Shown one piece after another: positions 18,321 through 27,317 of a stretch of DNA of 64,000 bases. Position 1 is the stretch's first letter. Each line of letters starts with the position of its first letter. The stretch is from assembly GCA_963780865.1 (NCBI GenBank), contig CAWADT010000026.1:124001-188000 (forward strand), read 5' to 3'. The position numbers were made by a program, and so were the translations under genes. The notes beneath the pieces are model-generated. The model did no database searches, was not told the origin of the DNA, and was given only the letters and a program-made list of their open reading frames with translations. The DNA is from FEN-1073 sp963780865 (GTDB taxonomy: Bacteria; Chloroflexota; Anaerolineae; Anaerolineales; RBG-16-64-43).

Positions 18321-21152
18321 ATGTCGGACGAATTGCGCCTGATGCGGGGCGTGCGCCGGCGCCGGTTGCGCTTCACGGCCCGCCTGAAAAAAACCCGCTT
18401 GCTTGGATGGATGCTGCTGCTTGCGGCGGTGGTCGTTTTTACGGCGGGCGCGGCTTTTCTGCTCGCTCCGCTCCCGCTACCCGCGCCGGAGCTGACCCTA
18501 GGAACCCGCCCCGCGCCAACCAAATTTTATGACCGGACCGGCCGGTTGCTCACCGAAGCGGGCTCGCAGCAAGCCGGGCAAAGCCAATGGTTTTCCCTCG
18601 ACGGAACATTGGAAGGAAATTGCGTGTTGTCGGCCTTTCTGTCCGCCCGAGGTATTTCTCCCGCGGCCTGGCATCCCGGGGATTCGGTGAACATCCTCCA
18701 AGCGCTGGGGGACGCGCTGCTGGGCCGAAACGACCTGGCGGACGAATCCGCCGCTGAGCTTTTTGCGATCGACGGGGTCAAGCCGTCGACGTGGAACCGG
18801 GCGCGCCTCTCCGCCGCGCTCGCCGCACGATACGACCGGCAGCAGCTGGCGGAATGGCTGATCAACGTCCGGCTGTATGGCCGCGGCACGGTGGGCGCGG
18901 ACGACGCCGCGCTGACCTTTTTTCAATCCCACGCCGGGACGCTTTCGGCGGGCGGGTGCGCCGCGCTGGAAGCGCTGGCCGCCGATCCGGCGCGAACGCA
19001 ATCTCCCGCCGCGTGGAAAAACGCGCGCGACGAGATTTTGATCCGGATGATTAATTACGGTTACATCCAAAAGGACGCCTGGCAGGAGGCATCCGCCGAA
19101 CCGATGCCGCCCGCCGCCGGCGGGACAGAGCCCTCCGTGTTTACCGGAAATTCTGCCTTCCTGGATTCCTTCCTCTCCCTGGCCGTTTCGCGCCTGGGGG
19201 ACCGCTATCCGCCGGATGAGTTGCCCCGTTCCGGACTGCGCGTTTTTACCTCGCTCGATTTGGATTTTGAACTGCAGGCGCTGTGCGCCGCGCAAAATCT
19301 GATCTCGCAGCCGGCGGAATCCTCCGTGCCCATTCCCACCCTCGATGGCAAACCGTGCGACCTGGCGGCACTGCTCGGGCCGGCGGCGGGCTCCGCCGTT
19401 CCGCAGGATCTCGCCCTGGCGGTCATCGACCCGGAGACCGGCGAGGTGCTGGCGTACTTTGATTCGGCGCGCGGCGGAGCGGACTCCGCGCGCGGGGACG
19501 CGGGCGATGCGATTCTGCCGTTTGTGTATCTCTCGGCTTTCACCCGCGGGTTCGCGCCCTCATCGATGCTGCTGGATATTCCCGGCGCGCAGACCATGGC
19601 CAGCCCGGACGGGAAATATCTTGGACCGATCAGCGCGCGGACGGCGCTTCAACAGCGGAGATTGACGGCGACGGATGGAATGGCCTCCGCCGTGGGCGGC
19701 GACCAGATTGCCAGGACCTTCTCGCTGCTTAACCTCGTTGCCACCGGCGGGGCGGGCTTCCGCCTGGAGCAAAGCCTCGGACAAACCGCGGAACTCCTCA
19801 CCTTGACAAAGGCGTACGCGCTGCTGGCCGGCAGCGGGATGGAAGTGGACGATCCAACCGGCCCGGCCTCGCCTGTGATCCTGCGCGTGGAAAACGGCGA
19901 AGGCGACACCATCGGAGATTACGCTCAGCGGCAGACACGGCGGGTCATAGGGTCGGACTTGGCGTACCTGATTCAGGATATCCTCTCCGACGAATCCGGG
20001 CGGAAGGACGTGTCCGCGCCGGCGCTGGCCGGATCGCGCAGCGCGGTCGGGGCGATGCTCGCGGAGGATCCGGCCGGGGAAGGTTCCTGGGCATTTGCTT
20101 TCACGCCGAAGTTTGTCGTCGGCGTGCGCGGAATGGGCAACCCGACGGAACCGCAATCTTCCTGGACCCTCGCCCAGGCCGCCGCCGGATGGATCCTGCG
20201 CTCGCTGCCGGAACAGAGTTGGCCGCAGCCGCCCGGGATCGTGCGCGAGGATATCTGCCTTCCTTCGGGCCTGCTTCCCAGCCGCTATTGCCCGGACACA
20301 GCGTCGGAAATATTCCTGGCGGGGACCGAACCGGCTCAGATCGACACGTATTACCAGCCGGTGGCCGTAAACCGCGAAACCGAAAGGTTGGCGACGTTGT
20401 GGACGCCGATCGGGCTGGTGGACGAGCAGGTGTTTTTCATCCTAACCGGCGATGCGCGGACGTGGGCGGAACAATCCGGTTTTCCGCTCCCTCCGGAAAT
20501 TTACGACACGCTGCCGGATTCGTTTCCCTACGAGGACGATTTGCATCTTTCCGCACCGAACGCATTGGATATTCTCCATGGAAAGATTACCCTGCGCGGT
20601 ACGGCGGCCGTCTCCGGAATGAGCCGCTACGTCCTCCAGGCCGGGTCTGGGCTTTACCCCGAGGAATGGTTCACTCTCGGGTCAGGGGCGGGGCCGGTCT
20701 CCGAAGGAGACTTGGCGGAATGGGATACTTCGGGCCTGGAAGGGGTGTGGTCGATCCAGCTGTTGGCGGTTGCCCCGAACGGAAAAATCCTCAGCGTCGC
20801 CATACCGGTAACCCTGGATAATACTCCCCCGGTCATTCGGTGGATTCAGCCCGACGGACCAAAGAAGCTTTCGATCACGCCGGGAGAGCAACTGACTCTC
20901 CAGGTGGACGTATCCGATAACCTGGGAGTAGGCGCGGTGGAATTTCTTCTGGACGGGGCGAGCCGCACCCGGCTGGAGGTCGGTCCGTTTTCGGTTCATT
21001 GGAGCGATTTATCGCCGGGGAGCCATTCGGTGAAAGTATGTGCCGTGGATCTGGCCGGGAATGAAACTTGCACCCTTGAGATGGACGTGGAAGTAGGCTT
21101 GAAAACAAGCGGCGAATTGAAATACAATACGCCGGGAGAGGTGAAAATATGA
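18321..21152 (+). CDS. Class A PBP-like protein lacking catalytic motifs (pseudoenzyme) with C-terminal Ig-like domain
   Basis: A 943-residue bitopic protein. After a short basic cytoplasmic tail and one membrane helix (about residues 30-55), the layout follows PBP1A/1C: FYDRTGRLL opening, a transglycosylase-like region ending in LIRMINYGYIQKDAW, and a transpeptidase-like region starting DLALAVIDPETGEVLAYF (about residue 363). The transglycosylase EDxxFxxH motif is not found. The transpeptidase SxxK site, expected before PFVYL, is AILPFVYLSAF; SxN and KTG are replaced (GSRSAVG at the KTG position). A Big-type Ig domain closes the protein (VEFLLDGASRTRLEV). It probably serves as a scaffold or regulator of wall synthesis. 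Its stop overlaps the next start (ATGA). Confidence 0.8.
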   Translation: MSDELRLMRGVRRRRLRFTARLKKTRLLGWMLLLAAVVVFTAGAAFLLAPLPLPAPELTLGTRPAPTKFYDRTGRLLTEAGSQQAGQSQWFSLDGTLEGNCVLSAFLSARGISPAAWHPGDSVNILQALGDALLGRNDLADESAAELFAIDGVKPSTWNRARLSAALAARYDRQQLAEWLINVRLYGRGTVGADDAALTFFQSHAGTLSAGGCAALEALAADPARTQSPAAWKNARDEILIRMINYGYIQKDAWQEASAEPMPPAAGGTEPSVFTGNSAFLDSFLSLAVSRLGDRYPPDELPRSGLRVFTSLDLDFELQALCAAQNLISQPAESSVPIPTLDGKPCDLAALLGPAAGSAVPQDLALAVIDPETGEVLAYFDSARGGADSARGDAGDAILPFVYLSAFTRGFAPSSMLLDIPGAQTMASPDGKYLGPISARTALQQRRLTATDGMASAVGGDQIARTFSLLNLVATGGAGFRLEQSLGQTAELLTLTKAYALLAGSGMEVDDPTGPASPVILRVENGEGDTIGDYAQRQTRRVIGSDLAYLIQDILSDESGRKDVSAPALAGSRSAVGAMLAEDPAGEGSWAFAFTPKFVVGVRGMGNPTEPQSSWTLAQAAAGWILRSLPEQSWPQPPGIVREDICLPSGLLPSRYCPDTASEIFLAGTEPAQIDTYYQPVAVNRETERLATLWTPIGLVDEQVFFILTGDARTWAEQSGFPLPPEIYDTLPDSFPYEDDLHLSAPNALDILHGKITLRGTAAVSGMSRYVLQAGSGLYPEEWFTLGSGAGPVSEGDLAEWDTSGLEGVWSIQLLAVAPNGKILSVAIPVTLDNTPPVIRWIQPDGPKKLSITPGEQLTLQVDVSDNLGVGAVEFLLDGASRTRLEVGPFSVHWSDLSPGSHSVKVCAVDLAGNETCTLEMDVEVGLKTSGELKYNTPGEVKI

Positions 21153-21978
21153 CCAGAAAGATCCTAATAGCAGGGGCGGTCATTATCTTTCTAATACTTG
21201 CCGCAAGTTGCGGGCCGGTTACCCCGTCGGGCCCAAACCCGGCGACGGCGCGCGCCATGACCCTGTACGCCGTCCTGACGGAAAGCGCGCACAATCTAAA
21301 TAACCCGTCTCCGACGTTGCCCGCCGCTACCAACACTTCGATCCCCGGAATTCCGACCAGTACGCCCACTTCCGCCGTAACGGCCACTTCGGCAGTAACG
21401 CAATTGCCCTCGGTTACCCCAACCTCGTCCCTGTTGCCGACTCCCTGCTATCGCGCGTTCTTCGTCAAGGACGTCACGATCGCCGATTACACCGTGATTA
21501 ATCCAGGCGCCACATTTGTTAAACCTGGCGTTTGCAAAATTCAGGCAGCTGCGACTGGTCTGCCGATACCAGCCTCGTCTTTTTCTCGGGAACACAAATG
21601 GGCGGCCCCTCCTCGCAGAGCCTCGGTCAGGTGGTCGCCGTCGGGGGTCAAATCGACCTCAGCGTCACGCTGGTGGCCCCGACCGACGCCGGCACGTATA
21701 CCGGCTATTGGATGCTGCGCACTTCGGCGGGCGGCCGGTTTGGGATCGGCGACGCGGGCGATCAATCCTTCTGGGTACTCATCACAGTCAAGAACGGGAC
21801 AACCACCCCGACCATAACCAACACGGTTGGATCTCCGACGATCACCAGAACCCCCAGCGGCACGCCGTCTCCCACGGCGATCCCGACTGCGACCGGCACC
21901 CGGACTCCTTCGGTTACGCCCACGCCCAATCTCACCCAGACTTGCACGGCGGTTTATCCGCCCCCAAGCGGTTGTTAG
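21149..21978 (+). CDS. NBR1-Ig-like lipoprotein, one apparent frameshift
   Basis: A secreted lipoprotein with signal peptide and lipobox (IIFLILAASC), a Ser/Thr/Pro linker, one NBR1-type Ig-like domain and a Pro/Thr tail ending PPPSGC. The first 125 residues are read from ATG 21149. At the domain's KTW motif the sequence is GTTAAACCTGG, and adding one A restores V-K-T-W-R-L-Q-N-S-G-S-CDW and joins the frame ending at 21978. The unrepaired frame would run to 21817. NBR1-Ig domains are beta-sandwiches of unclear ligand in bacteria. ATGA overlap with the PBP-like gene suggests one operon and a wall-surface role. Paralogues lie at 27318, 28725 and inside 42008-43894. Confidence 0.82.
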
Positions 21979-22011
21979 TGTTGGTCGATCGGCCGGAATG
22001 AATTTGATTTT

Positions 22012-22048
22012 ATCGGGACGCGCCGAAAGGTCGTCCCGATTTTTTTTT
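22012..22048 (+). terminator. Intrinsic terminator
   Basis: ATCGGGACG (22012-22020) pairs with CGTCCCGAT (22032-22040), followed by a T-run. It ends the PBP-like/lipoprotein operon. Confidence 0.8.
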
Positions 22049-22070
22049 ATTACCACCATGCGGAGTTCAG

Positions 22071-22430
22071 GCGGACAAAAATGTCCGCGCCGGGCCCCAA
22101 AGCCCTTCCGGGGCAATATCGTCCGGAGGTTGCTGCCCACGAGAGTGGGCATCGTATCCAGGCGCCGCGATTTATCGCGGCGCGGCGGTGAGGGGTCGAC
22201 GATCCTCGCCCTGGGAATGCGCGCGGACATGAATGTCCGCGCCGGGACCCAAAGCCCCTCCGGGGCAATATCGTCCGGAGGTTGCTGCCCATGAGAGTGG
22301 GCATCGTATCCAGGCGCCGCGATTTATCGCGGCGCGGCGGTCGGGGTCGACGATCCTCGCCCTGGGAATGCGCGCGGACATGAATGTCCGCGTTGGGATA
22401 CAAAACCCCTTTGGGGCTCAAGAGCAAAGA
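22071..22430. repeat. Tandem array of 151-bp palindrome-rich repeats (two full copies and part of a third)
   Basis: Copies start at 22071, 22223 and 22374, a period of 151-152 bases. Each unit carries GCGGACATGAATGTCCGC-type and GCCGCGATTTATCGCGGC-type palindromes, plus a CCAAAGCCCCTCCGGGGC hairpin. Copies differ at only a few bases. No reading frame is credible. A RAYT-like gene lies 0.9 kb downstream. Confidence 0.85.
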
Positions 22431-22544
22431 ATGGCCTTTGTCTACGATAGCCTACCTTCAGTTAATGAACTTGGGGAGCTATCGTATGCCGGTGGCGTAG
22501 CAGTCGGACTATAATTCGACGCCAAGGAAAGGACAGTCGAAAGC

Positions 22545-23300
22545 ATGTTTTCCCGCTCGCGCCGCCCCGAAGCCCTGCGCTGGACGCGGACATCCTATTT
22601 TCTGCTCAGCGCCTTCCTGGCGGTGATCGCGTTGATCATCGTCGTCTGGTGGCCGTTGGCGAAGGATTATCTTGTCCAGGTCAATCCCGCCTATCCGATC
22701 TGGTCCCAGGTCGATTGGCTGCTCATCGGCATTTTCCTGGCGATGTCGATCCTGATCATGCTGGGGGCAGATCTGCGCACCGACGCCTGGATCGTCCTGG
22801 TGGCGACGGTGGGCGGTCTGACGATCGAAGCCTGGGGGACGCAAACCTTGCTCTGGACTTATTACACCAGCGAACGGCCGCCGCTGTGGATCGTCCCGGC
22901 CTGGCCGATCGCCACCCTGGCCATCGACCGCATCACCCGCCTGTTGATCAGGCTCCTTCGGCGGGTGCCGGACGTCTGGTGGGGGCGTTTCTACTGGCCC
23001 CTGTTTGGCGGTTTTTATTTGTTGATGATATATTTCACGCGGCTGACGCTGAACAAACCGTTCACCGTGGCGGCGCTGCTGCTGTGCGCGCTCGTCATCC
23101 TTTCGCCCGGCCCGAAGCGCACGGCGCTGCTGATTTTCGTCGCCGGCTCGGGGCTGGGGTATTTTCTCGAATTGTGGGGGACTACGCGCGAGTGCTGGAC
23201 CTACTACACCCGCGAGACGCCGCCGCTCTTCGCGGTCCTCGCCCATGGCATGGCGGCGCTTGCGTTTGCGCGCGCGGGAACGCTCGTCTATGAGTTTTAA
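22545..23300 (+). CDS. Polytopic membrane protein with internal duplication, function unknown
   Basis: A 251-residue protein with about eight predicted membrane segments. Two segments repeat one motif: IEAWGTQTLLWTYYTSERPP (about residues 93-112) and LELWGTTRECWTYYTRETPP (about 210-229). Each is followed by a hydrophobic segment ending A-x-x-A-x-x-R. This indicates an ancient two-half duplication with a conserved E-x-WGT-x4-WTYYT site near the membrane, as in several small permease-like or lipid-modifying families. I do not recognise the family. AAGGAAAGG lies before the ATG and a TATAAT box is at 22511-22516. Confidence 0.75.
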   Translation: MFSRSRRPEALRWTRTSYFLLSAFLAVIALIIVVWWPLAKDYLVQVNPAYPIWSQVDWLLIGIFLAMSILIMLGADLRTDAWIVLVATVGGLTIEAWGTQTLLWTYYTSERPPLWIVPAWPIATLAIDRITRLLIRLLRRVPDVWWGRFYWPLFGGFYLLMIYFTRLTLNKPFTVAALLLCALVILSPGPKRTALLIFVAGSGLGYFLELWGTTRECWTYYTRETPPLFAVLAHGMAALAFARAGTLVYEF

Positions 23301-23366
23301 TCACGCGCGGGAGAGCCCGTTGGACGCGTAGAGCACAAAGACAAACCATCTTTGAAGGGGGAGACA

Positions 23367-23915
23367 ATGAATCGATCCGAGAGGAATCTGGTTGAGCCGA
23401 TTTATTATGTCACCGCTGCCGTCGGCGGGTGGAAGCACCTGTTTACTAATGAAGCCTGTGCGCGAACGGTTTTCGATTCGCTGGAGTATCTGAGCCGGAC
23501 CGGGAAGCTCGCGCTCTTCGCCTTCGCTCTGCTCCCTTCGCACCTGTGCCTGCTGTGCCGCCCGCTGCGCGGCGAGATCCGCCGCCTGGTGGAGGGGTTC
23601 GCCGACTTTACTGCGGCGCGCATGGTATCGGCGCTTCGCAGACGCGGGCGAGTGCCGCTGATGCATTATCTGCATGCCAAATCCGGCGAAGGCAACCCCG
23701 GCTCTCCCATCTGGGGCGATTTGCGAATCCAGGAAATTAATGACCGCGGGAAACTCCGCTCCCTGCTCGACTATATCCACCACAAGCCCGTCTCGCCCGA
23801 ATGGAAACTGGCCGACACGCGCAGCGAGTATCTCTATTCCAGCGCTTGTTTCTATGAGCTCGGGAGGGAACCGATCATACCGGTCGTGGATATTCGCCGT
23901 GAATTGGAAGGATAA
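23367..23915 (+). CDS. RAYT-like (REP-associated Y1 transposase) protein with degenerate HUH motif
   Basis: A 182-residue protein of the IS200-like Y1 transposase fold, closest in style to REP-associated transposases. It shows the opening IYYVTAAVGGWKHLFTNE, the metal-motif strand FALLPSHLCLL and the tyrosine-helix region LLDYIHHKPVSPEW followed by YLYSSACFYE. Canonical proteins read MPNHxHLL; here the second His of the HUH pair is Cys 61, so nicking activity may be reduced or lost. The likely Tyr nucleophile is Tyr 136. GGGGGAG precedes ATG 23367. The adjoining palindromic array at 22071-22430 is the sort of DNA RAYTs act on. Confidence 0.75.
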   Translation: MNRSERNLVEPIYYVTAAVGGWKHLFTNEACARTVFDSLEYLSRTGKLALFAFALLPSHLCLLCRPLRGEIRRLVEGFADFTAARMVSALRRRGRVPLMHYLHAKSGEGNPGSPIWGDLRIQEINDRGKLRSLLDYIHHKPVSPEWKLADTRSEYLYSSACFYELGREPIIPVVDIRRELEG

Positions 23916-23929
23916 TTCACCTTTCTATG

Positions 23930-24045
23930 CATTACCAATTCCTCGTCGCCGCATAAGCGGCTCCTCGGAATGACAGACTGCATATGTCATTCCGACCCCG
24001 AGCCGTAGGCGAGGGGGAGGAATCGGTATCGCAGAATCCCGGATA
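23930..24045. repeat. Dispersed repeat (GGAATCGGTATCGC / CCTCGGAATGACA family), copy 1
   Basis: AATTCCTCG, a small hairpin GCCGCATAAGCGGC, TCCTCGGAATGACA and a second half ending GAGGAATCGGTATCGC. The same blocks recur at 36690-36995. Confidence 0.6.
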
Positions 24046-24056
24046 CAATCGCAGTG

Positions 24057-26405
24057 ATGATAACCATCGCAAGCCCATTCCTAATATTACAGCTTGACCC
24101 GTTTTCCGGCACGTGGAATGTTGCGCCGGTGGGGGAGGATGCGACGGCGCTGTGCGGCGCACGGATCGGGGTTGATTTCCGCGCCGGGAGAAAACGGGCT
24201 CAATGTTTGGTTCAGGATTTCAGAGGCGGACAAACAACGGCCATAAAGAAGGATCGGATGCTCGGCCGCTTCCGGGTTCTGGGGGTTGCAGCCGGCTTGG
24301 GCTACGGGTTGGCCGCCCATGCCGAATGGCGCGTGTCACTCGAGAAGCCATTTTTAATCTGGCGGATCCTCCTCAAGAATCTGAATTCCTCCCCATGGCA
24401 AATTGATTCCATCGATCTGTGCCGGGCGGGGCGCCGGTTCGGGGAGAAGGGCGGCGTGGAGCTTCCGATCCCGCCCGCCGATCGCGCCATGTTCGTCAAC
24501 GGCTGGCAATCGTGGAGTTTCGCCGGCGGGTTAACGAGCGCCGACCGGCAGCCGGGCCCGATGTTGGGGCCGCTGGACGTTCCGATGCACGCCGGCACCA
24601 GCCTCAGTTCCACGGGGCGGCCGGGGCATTTCGTCTCGGACATGTTCACCTCGATCGGGCGGCCCACGGGAAGCGATTGTCTGGTGGCCGGTTTTCTTTC
24701 TCAGATTGAACAATTCGGCGCGGTGGAGACCTGGCTGCAGGACGATGTGCTCTCGCTGCGGATGCGGGCGGACGGTGACGGAGTCCGCCTCGACGGCGGA
24801 CAGTCCCTCGCCACCGATTGGGCCTACCTTGCGCTCGGATCCCAGGCGTCGGCCACGGATTATCTCGATGCGGCCGCGAAGAGTAACGGTGCAAGGGCCG
24901 CCCGCGCCGCCCCGGAAGGCTGGTGCTCCTGGTATTACTACCATACGGCCATCCGCCAGGAGGATCTGGAGAAAAATACCGACGCCGCGCGCGCGCTGCA
25001 AGCGCGCCTGCCGCTGCGGATGATCCAGCTCGACGACGGGTATGCGGCCGACGTCGGCGATTGGTTCGACCGCAGCCCGAAATTTCCGTCGTCCATGCGG
25101 GAAATTTCCGACCGGATCCGCGCCTCCGGTTTTACGCCCGGCGTGTGGCTCTCGCCGTTCATCGTCCGTCCGGGGTCGCGCATGCAGCGCGAACATTCGC
25201 GGTGGCTGGCCGGAGGCGTGCAAGGGGTCATGTCGAACGTCAAAATCACCTGGCTGCGCGATACGCTCACCCTCGATGTAACCCGGCCGGAGGTGGCGGA
25301 CTATCTCCGGCGGCTGATCCGGACGGCGGTGAAGGAATGGAAGTTCCCGTTATTAAAACTGGACTACTTGTATCTTCCGGCGGCGCGACACGTGCGGTTT
25401 TTCGATCCGACCGTCACCCGCGCCCAGGCGCTTCGCAGGACGCTTGAGCTCATCCGCCGGGAAGCGGGCGAGAAAACCTATCTGCTTGGATGCGGCTGCC
25501 CGCTCGGTTCGGGAATTGGAATCTTCGACGGGATGCGCATCGGGCCGGATGTCGATTCGATCTGGAAGCCGCATGTTTTCGGGCACGCGTGGGCGGCGCG
25601 CGGCGATCCGACCGTCCCGGCCGCCTCGAACGCGGCGCGCAACATGCTCACCCGGGGGCCGCTGCACCGGCGCTGGTGGTGGAACGATCCGGATTGCCTG
25701 CTGGCGCGCGATGAGGAGACGCGCCTTTCGGCTGAGGAGCGGCGGACGCTCGCCGCAGCGATCGCGTTATCGGGCGGGATGGTGCTGCTTTCGGATGATT
25801 TATCCGCGCTCTCGCCGGAATCCCTGCGCCTCGCCCAATCTCTCTTTCCGCCGCTTTATCGCGCCGCGATTCTCCCCGCCTGGCGCGGCGGCTCGCCGCC
25901 CAGGCTGGCGATCCTGCCCATGCACGGACCGCAGGGCGCTTGGAGGGTGATCGGCTTTTTTAATTGGTCGGATCATCCGCTGCGCGACTCGATCGATTTG
26001 CGCCAATACTTTCCCGTTCCGGATGAAGCCATCGCGCTCTCCTTCTGGGATGGGCGGTTGATGGAAATCCAGGCGGGAATTTTTACCCCGCCGCCTATTC
26101 CGGCGCACGGTTCCATCCTGCTGGCGCTGCGTTCATGGGAAGACAGGGCGCAATATATTGGATCGGACCTGCATTTCAGCCAGGGCGCGGAGGTGGTGGA
26201 ATGGAAAGCGACGCGGAACGCGTTGCGCGTCGGGCTGCGCCTCGGCCGCGAGGCGGAGGGAAATATCTGGCTGGCGCTTCCCGGTCGGCCGGTAAACGCT
26301 GCGCTTGACGGTGCGCCGATCCGCCCCGAATTTGTATTAAAAAATATTTGGAGGTTTCCGGCGCGGTTTATGGGCGAAGGATTGTTGATAGTCCGCTGGC
26401 GGTAG
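24057..26405 (+). CDS. Alpha-galactosidase (GH36, melibiase)
   Basis: A 782-residue cytoplasmic-type GH36 enzyme that hydrolyses terminal alpha-galactosides such as melibiose and raffinose. An N-terminal beta-sandwich (about 1-290) with VNGWQSWSFAGG leads into the TIM barrel (PEGWCSWYYYH, RMIQLDDGYAADVGDW, GFTPGVWLSPFIV). The nucleophile Asp lies in FPLLKLDYLY (KxD motif) and the acid/base candidate in RIGPDVDS; WWWNDPDCLL is typical. No signal peptide is seen. A TACAAT box at 24044-24049 ends seven bases before the ATG, and there is no Shine-Dalgarno, so the mRNA may be leaderless. Two remnants of a similar C-terminus lie at 28300 and 29785. Confidence 0.93.
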   Translation: MITIASPFLILQLDPFSGTWNVAPVGEDATALCGARIGVDFRAGRKRAQCLVQDFRGGQTTAIKKDRMLGRFRVLGVAAGLGYGLAAHAEWRVSLEKPFLIWRILLKNLNSSPWQIDSIDLCRAGRRFGEKGGVELPIPPADRAMFVNGWQSWSFAGGLTSADRQPGPMLGPLDVPMHAGTSLSSTGRPGHFVSDMFTSIGRPTGSDCLVAGFLSQIEQFGAVETWLQDDVLSLRMRADGDGVRLDGGQSLATDWAYLALGSQASATDYLDAAAKSNGARAARAAPEGWCSWYYYHTAIRQEDLEKNTDAARALQARLPLRMIQLDDGYAADVGDWFDRSPKFPSSMREISDRIRASGFTPGVWLSPFIVRPGSRMQREHSRWLAGGVQGVMSNVKITWLRDTLTLDVTRPEVADYLRRLIRTAVKEWKFPLLKLDYLYLPAARHVRFFDPTVTRAQALRRTLELIRREAGEKTYLLGCGCPLGSGIGIFDGMRIGPDVDSIWKPHVFGHAWAARGDPTVPAASNAARNMLTRGPLHRRWWWNDPDCLLARDEETRLSAEERRTLAAAIALSGGMVLLSDDLSALSPESLRLAQSLFPPLYRAAILPAWRGGSPPRLAILPMHGPQGAWRVIGFFNWSDHPLRDSIDLRQYFPVPDEAIALSFWDGRLMEIQAGIFTPPPIPAHGSILLALRSWEDRAQYIGSDLHFSQGAEVVEWKATRNALRVGLRLGREAEGNIWLALPGRPVNAALDGAPIRPEFVLKNIWRFPARFMGEGLLIVRWR

Positions 26406-26535
26406 CTTTGGGAAGGATTACCATGGCCTGGGCAGAGGCGTCGAATTGGTCGTCGGGTCTTGTCGGAGGTAATGCGGGCAGGGAATTCTAGCTCCCGCTT
26501 CGGAATTGCTTTCCGCGAGAGTTCATCCCTCGCGA

Positions 26536-27182
26536 TTATTGGTAATGAAACGCTTCAAGGAAATCTTTATAGACGTTTTCCAGATGGGAAATTTGATCGG
26601 CTCGGAAAAATTCCTTGTAATAGTATGGCGCACCCCGGTATTTGGAAATATGTTTGCCGTGCCATTCCGTCCGTTTGTCGTATTCGGAGAAGGTCTTCAT
26701 TTTCCGGGTCGTTTTTTCGACCAATTTTATTCGGTAGCGATCGGTGAGGACTTTTCTTGCCGCGGGGGGAATTTTCACATGGAAGAAATTTTCAATTCCC
26801 CGAAAAATCACTTCAAAATCAAAAACAAAATCTTCGTACCGCAGCAGCAACACATTCGGATCGTCTTTGATCGCCAGCACGTCCCAAATTCCGTTCTTTT
26901 CAAATTCGGAGATTTGTTGATCCACCACTTCATCGGTGGGTGCCAATTCATACCGCAGTATGGAAGAGGCGATACAGTCCAGGGGATGGCGGTAGGTAAC
27001 CACGACGGGAACGTCGGGATCCGCGGGTTGAAAAGCATGTCGCTTTTCAATATATCTATCGGGAAAAGAATCCTTTAAAATGTTAAAACCAGCGTGCTGC
27101 CGCTTCTCGGTGGACCGAACTGAATGATGTAGTTCTTCATCCATCGATTGATTCGTTGCCGGAAATTATTGAAGATCGTCAT
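26536..27182 (-). CDS. Sulfotransferase family protein, one apparent frameshift
   Basis: A PAPS-dependent sulfotransferase-like protein. From ATG 27182 the first 35 residues include the 5'-phosphosulfate-binding loop FGPPRSGSTLVL. The frame then meets a stop in an A/T-rich run at 27081-27090. Adding one A restores T-L-V-L-N-I-L-K-D and joins the 26536 frame. The rest shows VVVTYRHPLDCIASS (the 3'-phosphate-binding R/S region), LLLRYEDFVFD and KTFSEYDKRTEWHGKHISKY. Restored length is about 215 residues, typical for small bacterial sulfotransferases. Substrate unknown; it sits opposite the alpha-galactosidase gene. Confidence 0.8.
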
Positions 27183-27317
27183 TAGTACTGTCGAATGAAT
27201 GGATTTCCTGGAAGCTGCCAGCGAAGAGTGTACCACGCTTCATGATTTCATTAATCCTTGCCCAACCAAAGCACCCCCTCAGGACCGTTGCGAATTGATG
27301 CGGTGTTGCGGCACCGG

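Noticed and set aside
22071..22430. CRISPR array
   Set aside because: Repeat unit is about 151 bp with no short direct repeats or unique spacers, and no cas genes are present.
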